From the NCBI GenBank assembly GCA_017464225.1, contig JAFUDW010000197.1:1-49424 (forward strand): 49,424 bases of DNA, given 5' to 3'. Numbering within the stretch: the first letter of the stretch is position 1; the number at the start of each line of letters is the position of its first letter. Below, piece by piece: positions 26,687 through 34,700 of the stretch. A program made the position numbers and the translations under genes. The stretch comes from Clostridia bacterium (GTDB taxonomy: Bacteria; Bacillota_A; Clostridia; Christensenellales; Aristaeellaceae). A model generated the notes under the pieces. The model was given only the letters and a program-made list of their open reading frames with translations, made no database searches and was not told the DNA's origin.

Positions 26687-26688
26687 GT

Positions 26689-26705
26689 ATTTCCAAATTG
26701 GAAAG
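26689..26705. promoter_or_regulatory. Second copy of the LysR-type palindrome, downstream of the operon
   Basis: ATTTCCAA-A-TTGGAAAG begins 3 bases after the ferredoxin stop and matches the operator at 23972-23988 in 16 of 17 bases. It could be a regulator-binding site for looping, a roadblock, or a site controlling the next gene. Confidence 0.6.
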
Positions 26706-26719
26706 ATAAAAAGCGCAGC

Positions 26720-27049
26720 ATGCAGATGACCGGAATTGATCACATTTTACGAGAAAAAGACAAGAAGGTATGTCACAATGTTGAATCGATGGTTGACCTT
26801 CGATATCTCCAGGAACATCGTTTCAATGTATATACCCAGCTTCTGCTCTCCGGCAAGCTATATGACGATTTGAATGAAACGGAGGCGGAAGCCAGACGCA
26901 TTCTGGAAATGACAATCCCGGTCACGGCAAGAGCAGCGAGTATTACAGAAAAGCTGAAAGCCAACGATCCTATGAAATGGGTCGGGATGATGAATGCCAT
27001 CAAAGATCAGGTGGAAGAAATCATATGGAATGAACTGATCTGTGCGTAA
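26720..27049 (+). CDS. TnpV-like transposon protein, N-terminally shortened (109 aa)
   Basis: From about residue 22 the sequence aligns with the complete TnpV at 29005: YLQEHRFNVYTQLLLSGKLYDDLNE versus YLRKHRPGLYTRLLLSGKLYEHLAE, and MKWVGMMNAIKDQVEEIIWNELI versus MAWVGRMNSIRQRAEETILQELI. The N-terminal third of the family is missing and replaced by an unrelated start, and no good ribosome binding site precedes the ATG, so this is probably a decaying copy. TnpV proteins accompany transposons and integrative elements of Bacillota; their exact role is not established. It is followed by a terminator hairpin like that of the other copy. Confidence 0.7.
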   Translation: MQMTGIDHILREKDKKVCHNVESMVDLRYLQEHRFNVYTQLLLSGKLYDDLNETEAEARRILEMTIPVTARAASITEKLKANDPMKWVGMMNAIKDQVEEIIWNELICA

Positions 27050-27061
27050 CAGGACAAGCCA

Positions 27062-27089
27062 AGCCGCTTCTTCGGAGGCGGCTTTTTTG
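27062..27089 (+). terminator. Terminator after first TnpV-like gene
   Basis: AGCCGC-CTTCTTCG-GAGGCGGCT type hairpin (27062-27083) followed by six T residues. An almost identical hairpin follows the second TnpV gene at 29418-29443, so gene and terminator seem to travel together. Confidence 0.85.
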
Positions 27090-27177
27090 ATGATTATTCT
27101 TCCAGCTGAATGATTAGAATAATAATCAAAAAATTGAGGGTATGCAGGAAATAAGGCGAAAATCCAGACTTTTCCGC

Positions 27178-27206
27178 TTGTATTTCTTTCTGCTGTCAGT
27201 TATAAT
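27178..27206 (+). promoter_or_regulatory. Candidate promoter of the AlbA_2/Schlafen-type gene
   Basis: TATAAT (27201-27206) lies 17 bases after a weak TTGTAT (27178-27183) and 59 bases before the start codon. The flanks are unusually AT-rich and contain TGATTAGA twice (27111 and 27222 regions) and an ATTATTCT...AGAATAAT inverted repeat (27093-27123), which are possible autoregulatory sites. Confidence 0.5.
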
Positions 27207-27265
27207 AATCGTGTATTCTGATGATTAGATAATTAGATTGTTAGAAAAATCAGGGGGATCGTTCT

Positions 27266-28585
27266 ATGGAAAACAGGACGGTGGAGTGCAAGCGGGAATA
27301 TTTGGAGGATATCAAATACACCGTAATTGCCTTCGCCAATACGGATGGCGGAAAACTGTATATCGGCATGGAAGATGATGGCCGCGTTTGCGGCGTTGCT
27401 GACCCAGACAGTACTATGCTGCGAGTTACCAACATGATCCGGGATGCCATTCGTCCTGACGTGACCATGTTTACAGATGTGAACGTCACGGAGATAGAAG
27501 GAAAGCCGGTCATCGTCGTGAATGTTCAAAGAGGAACTGCGCGGCCTTACTATTTGGCGGCAAAGGGAGTGCGCCCAGAAGGCGTTTATGTGCGTCAAGG
27601 TTCCTCCTCTGTGCCCGCTTCTGAAACCGCCATCCTGCATATGATCCGGGAAACCAGCGGGGACCGTTATGAGGATGCCCGCTCCCTGAATCAGCAGCTG
27701 ACGTTTGACGCAACGGCAGCCTATTTTGCGCGCGGGGAGATCCCCTTCGGTGAAAATCAGATGCGTTCCCTGAACATGATCGGTGAGGACGGCACCTATA
27801 CCAATCTGGCGATGCTGCTGTCCGATCAGTGCGTGCATACTATCAAGCTGGCTGTTTTTGAAGGCAGTAAAAAGACCGTTTTTCGGGATCGCCGGGAGCT
27901 GACCGGTTCATTGCTCAAGCAGGTGGAAGAGGCGTTCTCCTATATTGATCAATACAATCGCACCCGCGCTGAATTCAGCGGTTTGGAGAGAATGGACAAT
28001 CGGGATTATCCGACGGAAGCCATCCGCGAAGCGCTTCTCAACGCCGTTGTGCATCGGGATTATGCCATCAGCAGCCCGACGCTGATCAGCATATTCGACG
28101 ACCGGATCGGATTTGTTTCCATCGGCGGTCTGGTGAGAGGGATTTCCTATGAGGATATCATGCTGGGTGTTTCCGTGCTGCGCAATCAGCACCTCGCGAA
28201 TGTATTCTACCGTCTCAGACTGATTGAAGCTTACGGAACCGGGATGCTAAAAATAAACGAAAGTTATGCGGATGATCAACGCAAGCCTGTGATTGAAGTA
28301 ACAAATAACGTCTTCAAGATCACGTTAGCCAACAAGAATTTTGACATCAATAGTGCAGAGCAAATTGATAAAACGATGAAAAACTCCATCGTTATGAAAA
28401 AACAAATTGTGATGCACTTGTTTGAAACTCAGCAAAGCATTACAAGGAAGGATATCGAAGCAGCACTACACGTTTCCCAATCGACGGCTGTATTATTAAT
28501 ACGTGCGATGCTAAAAGATGGGCTGATTGATCGCATTGGAGACGGAAGAAATGCTCGTTATCAAAAAAAATGGGTAACTGCCTAA
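27266..28585 (+). CDS. AlbA_2/Schlafen-domain ATP-binding regulator with C-terminal winged helix (439 aa)
   Basis: The N terminus has the AlbA_2 (Schlafen-like) core: VECKREYLEDIKYTVIAFANTDGG, LYIGMEDDGRVCGV and PYYLAAKGVRPEGVYVRQGSSS. The middle resembles the ATP-binding C-terminal module of this family (DYPTEAIREALLNAVVHRDYAI, FDDRIGFVSIGGL, RNQHLANVFYRLRLIEAYGTGM). The last 70 residues form a winged helix (ITRKDIEAALHVSQSTAVLLIRAMLKDGLIDRIGDGRNARYQKKW). Such proteins are annotated as putative transcriptional regulators and are frequent on mobile islands. A GGGGG site lies upstream. It sits between two TnpV genes. A defence role is possible, since Schlafen-like domains occur in defence loci, but no partner is present. 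Confidence 0.85.
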   Translation: MENRTVECKREYLEDIKYTVIAFANTDGGKLYIGMEDDGRVCGVADPDSTMLRVTNMIRDAIRPDVTMFTDVNVTEIEGKPVIVVNVQRGTARPYYLAAKGVRPEGVYVRQGSSSVPASETAILHMIRETSGDRYEDARSLNQQLTFDATAAYFARGEIPFGENQMRSLNMIGEDGTYTNLAMLLSDQCVHTIKLAVFEGSKKTVFRDRRELTGSLLKQVEEAFSYIDQYNRTRAEFSGLERMDNRDYPTEAIREALLNAVVHRDYAISSPTLISIFDDRIGFVSIGGLVRGISYEDIMLGVSVLRNQHLANVFYRLRLIEAYGTGMLKINESYADDQRKPVIEVTNNVFKITLANKNFDINSAEQIDKTMKNSIVMKKQIVMHLFETQQSITRKDIEAALHVSQSTAVLLIRAMLKDGLIDRIGDGRNARYQKKWVTA

Positions 28586-28794
28586 TAATTTAGGGAAAAA
28601 CCTTCTGAGTATTCTTCGCTTTAACGCAATACGTAGCAAAATACCGGCTTTGCGGATGAATAAATATTCGCAAATTTTTATGACAACGCAGATAGAACGC
28701 GTATCAAGATGGAATCGTATACTGTCGCGCTTTGATCTGGTTGCGGCATAATTGTGGCATAAAACGAAAAAGCCCTTGAAAAATCAAGGGTTTT

Positions 28795-28873
28795 TGGCGG
28801 AGAAGGAGAGATTTGAACTCCGTGAGAAACATGAAATTTGGCAATGTTGAACTAAATTTAGTGCTAATAAGTC
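28795..28873 (-). repeat. tRNA-Ser 3'-end-like attachment-site scar, copy 2
   Basis: The same 27-base tRNA-Ser-like end as at 22776-22802, here with the unaltered TTTGAACTCC, followed on the minus strand by an AAACCCTTGA...TCAAGGG terminator (28771-28792 region). TGTGGCAT repeats lie on both sides (28754 and 28926 regions), like the arm-binding repeats of tyrosine integrases. No integrase gene remains in the window. Confidence 0.65.
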
Positions 28874-29004
28874 CAACATTTCTGTTACTAAATACTAAAC
28901 TGTGATAATACGTGATAATCCAGTTGTGGCATGGTTGTGGCATTGGCTTGGTTTCTGTTGAATGATTTTCGTCAAGCATATCCATACATATGGAGGAAAA
29001 TCAA

Positions 29005-29412
29005 ATGAAACGGAATATCAATACCAACGTTGAACTCCCCAATACCATTCACGACGCCATGAATGGACTGAATTACACCTTGCAGGAAGACTATTACTTT
29101 CCGGATCTGCAACTGTCCGCAACAGGCAAAACCCCGCTTGGGCATTATGGCCGGATGCGCATGAACTATCTCCGGAAACATCGTCCCGGACTTTACACCC
29201 GCCTGCTTTTGTCCGGTAAACTTTACGAGCACCTGGCAGAAATCGACCAGACCAGCCGACAGAGAATGGAGCAGATCATCCCTCACATGGTTCAGGCAGA
29301 AGGCGTCGATGAAAGGCTGAAAGCAAAAGATCAAATGGCCTGGGTCGGCAGGATGAACAGCATCCGCCAGCGTGCGGAAGAAACCATCCTGCAAGAACTG
29401 ATTTACGGATAA
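29005..29412 (+). CDS. TnpV transposon-associated protein (135 aa)
   Basis: This is full length for the TnpV family: YTLQEDYYFPDLQLS at the start, GHYGRMRMNYLRKHRPGLYTRLLLSGKLYEHL in the centre, and MAWVGRMNSIRQRAEETILQELIYG at the end. The ATG at 29005 is chosen because GGAGG lies 9 bases upstream. It marks this stretch as transposon or integrative-element DNA. It is not itself a transposase. Confidence 0.88.
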   Translation: MKRNINTNVELPNTIHDAMNGLNYTLQEDYYFPDLQLSATGKTPLGHYGRMRMNYLRKHRPGLYTRLLLSGKLYEHLAEIDQTSRQRMEQIIPHMVQAEGVDERLKAKDQMAWVGRMNSIRQRAEETILQELIYG

Positions 29413-29417
29413 CAGCA

Positions 29418-29443
29418 AAGCCGCTTCTTAGGAGGCGGCTTTT
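29418..29443 (+). terminator. Terminator after second TnpV gene
   Basis: AAGCCGC-TTCTTAG-GAGGCGGCTTTT hairpin, 6 bases after the stop codon. It is nearly identical to 27062-27083. Confidence 0.8.
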
Positions 29444-29525
29444 CATGTAAAGATCCTTTATCTCGGAAACTCGCTTGAAAAAAATATCGCGATACTGCTG
29501 ATCGTTTTCGTGTTCAATGACTCCT

Positions 29526-29965
29526 TCAGTCAGCACATATGGTATTGACCCAATCAATGAAAGCACCGGTGGAGGTGCCCTCGTTGCTGCCATGGCCCAT
29601 GTTCCAGACCAGGTGATAATCTGCGTCCAGTCCCAGCGACGCCGCGGCCAGCCCAATATTATAGCCGATAGAGAAGGAGGTATGCTGATCAGCGGTCCCG
29701 CTGCGGATGCGCCAGTGCTTCGCGGGAGTGACAGCGCTGTGTCCCTCCGCGCCCAGCATGATTTCCGTGGCGTTCAGCAGATTGGCCTGTTCCGCAATCA
29801 CCGCTGCGCCTTCCCCGGTCAGCGCGTCGCTGATATAGCTGTCCACCTGTTCCTGATTGAAACCGTCCAGCGCGGAGAGTTCCTCATAGTGGTCGCTGAG
29901 GATCTGCGCCACGCTGCGTGAATAATGAACGGCGGTTTGATCAGCAGTAGCGTGGGGTTTTAGGT
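29526..29965 (-). pseudogene. C-terminal remnant of a tannase/esterase-like alpha/beta hydrolase
   Basis: About 145 codons on the minus strand encode only the end of a large secreted esterase-like protein: WRIRSGTADQHTSFSIGYNIGLAAASLGLDADYHLVWNMGHGSNEG resembles the end of subtype-B tannase/feruloyl-esterase-like proteins, with the catalytic-type Asp and His (DADYHLVWNMGH). The N-terminal nucleophile region is missing, because the terminator of the neighbouring operon (29970-30005) immediately precedes it. Just past its end, another minus-strand frame at about 29437-29540 reads like a natural protein tail (VIEHENDQQYRDIFFKRVSEI), so a second gene fragment may be joined here. Not functional as seen. 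Confidence 0.65.
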
Positions 29966-29969
29966 ATAC

Positions 29970-30005
29970 AAAAAAGCCGGAGGAAACCTGTCCTCCGGCT
30001 TTTTG
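29970..30005. terminator. Terminator of the kinase-protease-MGLF operon
   Basis: AAAAAAGCCGGAGG and CCTCCGGCTTTTT form a perfect stem with U runs on both strands. It lies 21 bases after the last small gene of the minus-strand operon and marks its end. Confidence 0.92.
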
Positions 30006-30025
30006 ATCAGATCGGCTGATCCGCA

Positions 30026-30346
30026 TTACAGCATGTTTTTCAGCTTGTCCAGCGCCAGGGCCATGGCCACGGTGGCGACCTTCTTTTTGGCCAGCAGAGA
30101 GGAGCGGTCGGGGTCTTCGCTGCTGGACATGGCGCTGAGGGAGGCGGCCAGGCAGGCAACGGAGGTGGCCAGGTCTTTCCTGGACATTTTTCCCTTGTTC
30201 AGGCCTTTCAGCGCGGAATTCAGCTCTTTTTTCAGCCTGCCTTGGGTGTCGAGCATCTGTGCCACCTCCAGCGCGGTTCTGACGGCAGCCTTCTCCGCAA
30301 AGTTCAGAGAATCCAGTTTATACGGTTTTGCGGTAAACAGTCCCAT
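30026..30346 (-). CDS. MGLF-family small protein 1 (106 aa)
   Basis: I do not know this family. The protein begins MGLF followed by YKLDSL, then ALKGLNKGKMSRKDLATSVACL, which matches the shared pattern of its four neighbours: an MG(L/W)(F/I) start, a Y-x-(I/L) segment, then AL-x-(H/G)-L followed by K-x-(D)-(L/I). It is basic, predicted to be all helix, with no membrane segment. Its C terminus is longer and alanine-rich (KKVATVAMALALDKLKNML). AGGAGG precedes the ATG. It is the last gene before the operon terminator. Confidence 0.85.
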   Translation of the reverse strand: MGLFTAKPYKLDSLNFAEKAAVRTALEVAQMLDTQGRLKKELNSALKGLNKGKMSRKDLATSVACLAASLSAMSSSEDPDRSSLLAKKKVATVAMALALDKLKNML

Positions 30347-30408
30347 GTTTTTTTCCTCCTTTATTTCATACGCTTTTCGCGCAAGGATTCAGGTGTTTTG
30401 CATTCGGT

Positions 30409-30720
30409 TTACAGCAGACGCTTCAGCACAGGCTTTGCTGCGGCAATGCGGGCCTGGATGTTTGCCAGGCTTTGCCGTGCCTTGGGAGAATAATCCGCGG
30501 CTTCAATCTTATTTGGCAGTTCTTCCAGGATATCCAGCATGCTCCTGATATCCTTTTGAGAAATCTTGCCGCTGTTCAGGTGGGCTAAGGCTGACTTGGC
30601 CTTGCTTCGCAGCGTGGGATCATCAAAATCGTTCAGGATCTTTTCCAGCGTGGCGTTTATGAAGCCGCGAGTCTGCGGATCAATATCGGTGGCGGGAAAG
30701 GTTTTGTGAAACAGTCCCAT
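30409..30720 (-). CDS. MGLF-family small protein 2 (103 aa)
   Basis: A paralogue of the other small proteins here: MGLF start, then SALAHLNSGKISQKDIRSMLDIL, the best-preserved form of the shared central motif. It is predicted all-helical and soluble, with a C terminus rich in Ala, Lys and Arg. GGGAGG lies ahead of the ATG. A 62-base gap separates it from the next small gene. Confidence 0.85.
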   Translation of the reverse strand: MGLFHKTFPATDIDPQTRGFINATLEKILNDFDDPTLRSKAKSALAHLNSGKISQKDIRSMLDILEELPNKIEAADYSPKARQSLANIQARIAAAKPVLKRLL

Positions 30721-30771
30721 GGTTTTACCTCCCTAATTACGCGCTTGCATATGCCGCCGCAACAGTTTTCG

Positions 30772-31074
30772 TCAGATCTTTTGTTTCAGCTTGGCGGCGC
30801 AGCTGACGCATGCCTCCGCCTGGCTCTCTATTTCCTTGACGTCTTTTTCGCTCACATTGGACAGAAGCAGCGTTTTCAGGTTGACGTAGTGCGCTTTCAG
30901 CAGCGGAACGATATACTTGATATCCGCCTTTGAAAACTGGAAATCTTTCATATGTTCCAGCGCGTCCCGCGCCTTGGCGTCGTTGGCCTCCCGCAGCGCG
31001 TCCTTGAGCACCACCGCCTCCAGCACGGTCAGATCATCGATGGAATACATCTTATTTCCCGAAAAAAGTCCCAT
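30772..31074 (-). CDS. MGLF-family small protein 3 (100 aa)
   Basis: The protein starts MGLFSGNKMYSIDDL and carries the central motif as DALEHMKDFQFSKADIKYIVPLL. Two closely spaced cysteines (ACVSCAAK) near the C terminus are not shared with the others. It is soluble and helical, with no known domain. AGGAGAGAC precedes the ATG. Confidence 0.85.
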   Translation of the reverse strand: MGLFSGNKMYSIDDLTVLEAVVLKDALREANDAKARDALEHMKDFQFSKADIKYIVPLLKAHYVNLKTLLLSNVSEKDVKEIESQAEACVSCAAKLKQKI

Positions 31075-31099
31075 AGTCTCTCCTCCTTTCCTGCGTTGT

Positions 31100-31399
31100 T
31101 CATGGAAGCAGCGCTTCCAGCTTTTTGATGAGCAGATTGCAGCGGGTGATCTCGTTCAAAAGATCCATGTGCTCGTTGGGATCATCCGTGGTCCCGCGGG
31201 CATCCACCGGGCAGACCCGCTTTATCTGCCGGATCAAATACGCAATATCTTCTTTTAAAAGCCGCTTCTTTTCCAGATGCTCCAGCACGGCTGCCGCTTC
31301 CCCGTCCGCATGCTTCCGCAAAAGGAACCTGAGAAAATGGATTTCGCCATCCCGAAAGTCTTTGATGGAATAGCGTTTTTCCCGGTGAATCCAGCCCAT
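31100..31399 (-). CDS. MGLF-family small protein 4, MGWI variant (99 aa)
   Basis: The start is placed at 31399, where the sequence becomes MGWIHREKRYSIKDF and lines up with the other family members; an earlier ATG at 31417 would overlap the preceding gene. The central motif reads AAVLEHLEKKRLLKEDIAYLIRQI. It is the only one of the five with Trp-Ile in place of Leu-Phe. GAAGG lies upstream. Function unknown. Confidence 0.8.
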   Translation of the reverse strand: MGWIHREKRYSIKDFRDGEIHFLRFLLRKHADGEAAAVLEHLEKKRLLKEDIAYLIRQIKRVCPVDARGTTDDPNEHMDLLNEITRCNLLIKKLEALLP

Positions 31400-31403
31400 G
31401 CCT

Positions 31404-31778
31404 TCACGCCCCTTCACGCGGTTGTTTCCATGGCTTTTTACGCGCCTGCGGACAAAGCATCGCTTCCAGCTTTTTCCGAATGTCCGGCAGTATCCGCTGC
31501 AATTCTCTTTTTCGCTCCGCCGGCACGCGCTCTTTCTGCTCCAGCCAGATCAGGTAGCCGTTCATGCAATTGATCGCCATTTTTACGTCGGCCTTCGTCA
31601 TCTCATCCGTCTGGGCATGGTCCAGCGCCAGCTGCGCCTCTTCCCGGCTGATGCCCCAAACGGCGGATACGCCAAAGGGGATCCTGCAGGCGAAATCGTA
31701 GAGCACATTGCGCATTTCCGATTGTTCCTCCTGGGACAGACCGGAGAGCTTATAAACCTTTTTTCCAAACAAACCCAT
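31404..31778 (-). CDS. MGLF-family small protein 5 (124 aa)
   Basis: The longest family member starts MGLFGKKVYKLSGL and has the central motif as ALDHAQTDEMTKADVKMAINCM, followed by a basic C-terminal tail (CPQARKKPWKQPREGA). It starts 12 bases after the hybrid protease gene, with GGGGGAAACGCG before the ATG, so it is almost certainly translated from the same message. Confidence 0.83.
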   Translation of the reverse strand: MGLFGKKVYKLSGLSQEEQSEMRNVLYDFACRIPFGVSAVWGISREEAQLALDHAQTDEMTKADVKMAINCMNGYLIWLEQKERVPAERKRELQRILPDIRKKLEAMLCPQARKKPWKQPREGA

Positions 31779-31790
31779 CGCGTTTCCCCC

Positions 31791-34700
31791 TTATTCCTTG
31801 AGCAGCGCTTCCATCTCCGCGCCGGTCAGCTTGTTCTTTTTCATCAGGGCGTCCACCATGCGGTCGATGCGATGCTTGTTCTGCCGGATGATCTCCACGG
31901 TGTTCGCCATCTCCCGGCGCAGCAGATCATTGATCCGGGCGCGCACCTCCCGATCCCGCAGCGCTTCCTTCAAATCCATGGCTGCCAGGCCGAAATCTCC
32001 GTCCATGCCATAGGCGCACAGCATGGCGGCGGCGGTGCGGGTGGCCTGCTCCAGATCGCCGGAGGCACCGGTGCTGACGCCTTCCTCCTCGCCATAATAG
32101 GCGATCTCCGCCGCCCGTCCGCCCAGGCTGGTGCGGATGCGGCCCAGCATCTCCTCCCGGGTGGAAAGGGGACCCATATCCTTGCTGGAATGTTCCATAT
32201 AACCGCCGTGATCGCCCCGGGCCACGATGGTCAGGTAGGAGGGCGTGTTGCCGCTCAGATAGCACAGGAAGGCATGTCCGCTCTCGTGCCGGGCGACGCG
32301 CTCCAGATATTCATAACCCCAGTCCTTTTGAGCGCCATAGCGCATCAGCTCGTGGGCTTCATCCAGCATGCCGTCGTCCAGGGGCTTGCCGGCCTTGACC
32401 GCCATACGGCTGGCCGATTCCACCATGCCCGTCAGGGCGGCGGGACTCATGCCCATGGTGCGGGAAGCCGTGCGTTTGATCATTTCGTCCGTAACGATGT
32501 TGCCGGGCTGCTTTTTGAGCAGCATCCGCAGCAGCTTCTCCCGGTCCTCCTCGTTGGGCAGATCCACCAGGATACGGCGGTCAAAGCGGCGGGCCAGGGC
32601 CGGATCGATGACGCCCATGCCGCCCTTGCCTTCCTCCACGTCAAAGTTGGTGGCCGCCATGACGAATACCGGCCGTCTGGGATCCACGGAAAAGCCGTCC
32701 ATCTCCGTCAGCAGGGCATTCAGGGCCATTTCCTCCCCATGGGCCGAAACGCCGCCCTGGCGTTTGCGGCCGATGGCGTCGATCTCATCGATAAAGATAA
32801 TGGAGGGGGCATAGCGGCGGGCAGACCGGAACAGATCACGGATCGCCTGGGGGCCGCTGCCCTGCCACATGGTCACAAAGGAAGTAGCCGCCGTAGGCAG
32901 GAAGGCTACGTTGGTCTCCCCGGCCAGGGCCTTTGCCAGCATGGTTTTGCCGGTGCCGGGAGGGCCGTACAGCAGGATGCCCTTGGGGGGCTTCAGCCCC
33001 TGAGCGCAGAACTTTTTGGGGTTCTTGAAATAATCAATAAAGAATTTGAGCTCATCCTTGGCATCCGCCGCACCGATCACATCGCTGAAATGGATATCGG
33101 GCTTCTCCACATCGCTCATCACTGCCCCCGCATCCGCAGCCGCAGGCGCGCGCTTGAGAGAGAAATCCCGCAGGCGCAGGGTGACGCAGCGCTGGTCCCG
33201 GGAGATATGCGGGGCGCTTTCAAAGAAGAGCACCTTGCGCTCCCCGTTCAGGCGCATGGCCACGTCCTGCAGGTACAGCTGGCGGCAGATCTCTCCCAGC
33301 GTGTCCTCGAATACGGAAAAATCGCTTCCGTCGGGAGCGGTCAGCTTGTCCCGCGCCCCGGCGCGGATGAAGCTCATGGTCAGCTCCTCATCGATGGCGA
33401 AGGACGGCGTTTCCAGCAGATAAACGGGGATCTCCGGCAGGCGCTCCCGCAGGGTGCGCAGCAGCCGGCTGCCGTCCCGCAGAGCCCGGGCGGCCATGGG
33501 AGCGAAATTGAACCCGCCGGTGGATTCAAAGACGCCGCTTCTCATGCCTTCCATCACGGTGGCCATCCACTGTTCCGGCGTCACGCTCTTTTCGGCAACA
33601 TCCAGCAGCACCAGCCGCAGATTTTTTTCTCCGGCCAGTTTCAGCGCCTCATCCACGTTCTGGGAATCATGGAAGATATATCCGGGCAGCTTCTCCCGGC
33701 AGCGATCGGCAAAGGCCTTGTCTCCGTAGATCAGCACCTCCGGCTTTTCATCGCAGAAAAAGAGGGGGCGGGTCTCCTCCGACAAATCATCTGTTTCGGT
33801 GACAAATTCAATCTTCCCGATCTCCTCCAGCACCTTCAGGAAATGCTCCTGATCCCACAGGCGGCAAAGCTTGAATATTTCGCCCTTGAAAAACAGCTCG
33901 GTCTGGGCGCGGAGGGTGCGGGCATCCGCCGCGCCTTCCCGGAACAGCAGGGCGGTGGGCACCAGCCGGTCAAATGAGACCCGGATACCGTACTGCTTTT
34001 GAAACAGGCCGCAGAAGCGATCCAGCTCCCGATGGGCAATCTTCTGCAGGTCGTGGGGCATCAGGTGGTTGAACAGCAGCGGATAACCCGTGGCCAGGCG
34101 GCTGGTAATGGCCGCGGGGAAAAAAGGCGCCTTGGTGCGGGGATCGGTTTCGGTCTCCAGGGCGTTGATCAGCGTTTTACGGGTCACGCCCGCCGCGTTT
34201 TGCCGTGCATCGCCTTCGTAGAGGGATTTGCCCGCGTTGGTGGTGAAAATGATGATGGTATCCTTGAAGGCAATATCCTCCCCCAGGTTTTTATCGCTCA
34301 GCCGGCCCGCGTCCAGCAGCTGCAGGAACAGCTGCACCACCTCCAGGCAGGCCTTTTCGATTTCGTCAAACAGCAGGATGCAGTGGGGGTTTTCCTTCAC
34401 AAAGCCGGTCAATTCCCCCTGCTTGGCCCCATGGAAGGAGGGGCCGGTGCCAATCAGCTCCATGGTGCTGTGATTTTCGGAATAAGCAGACATATCAAAG
34501 CGCTTGAAGGGCAATGCCAGCGCCTGGGCGGCCTGCTCCGCCAGAAAGGTCTTGCCCACGCCGGGCGGGCCCGCGAACACGAAGATGGCCCGGGGGCGGA
34601 AGCGCTTTTCATCGCCGGCGGCCAGCACCTCGGCGGCAAACATGCCTTCGGCAAAGGCGTGCACCACATGATCCTGGCCCTGCACCACGGAAAGCAGCCT

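Noticed and set aside
31398..33977. 859-codon plus-strand frame opposite the hybrid protease
   Set aside because: No start signals and shadow-type composition; the opposite strand has intact AAA+ and HESGH motifs.
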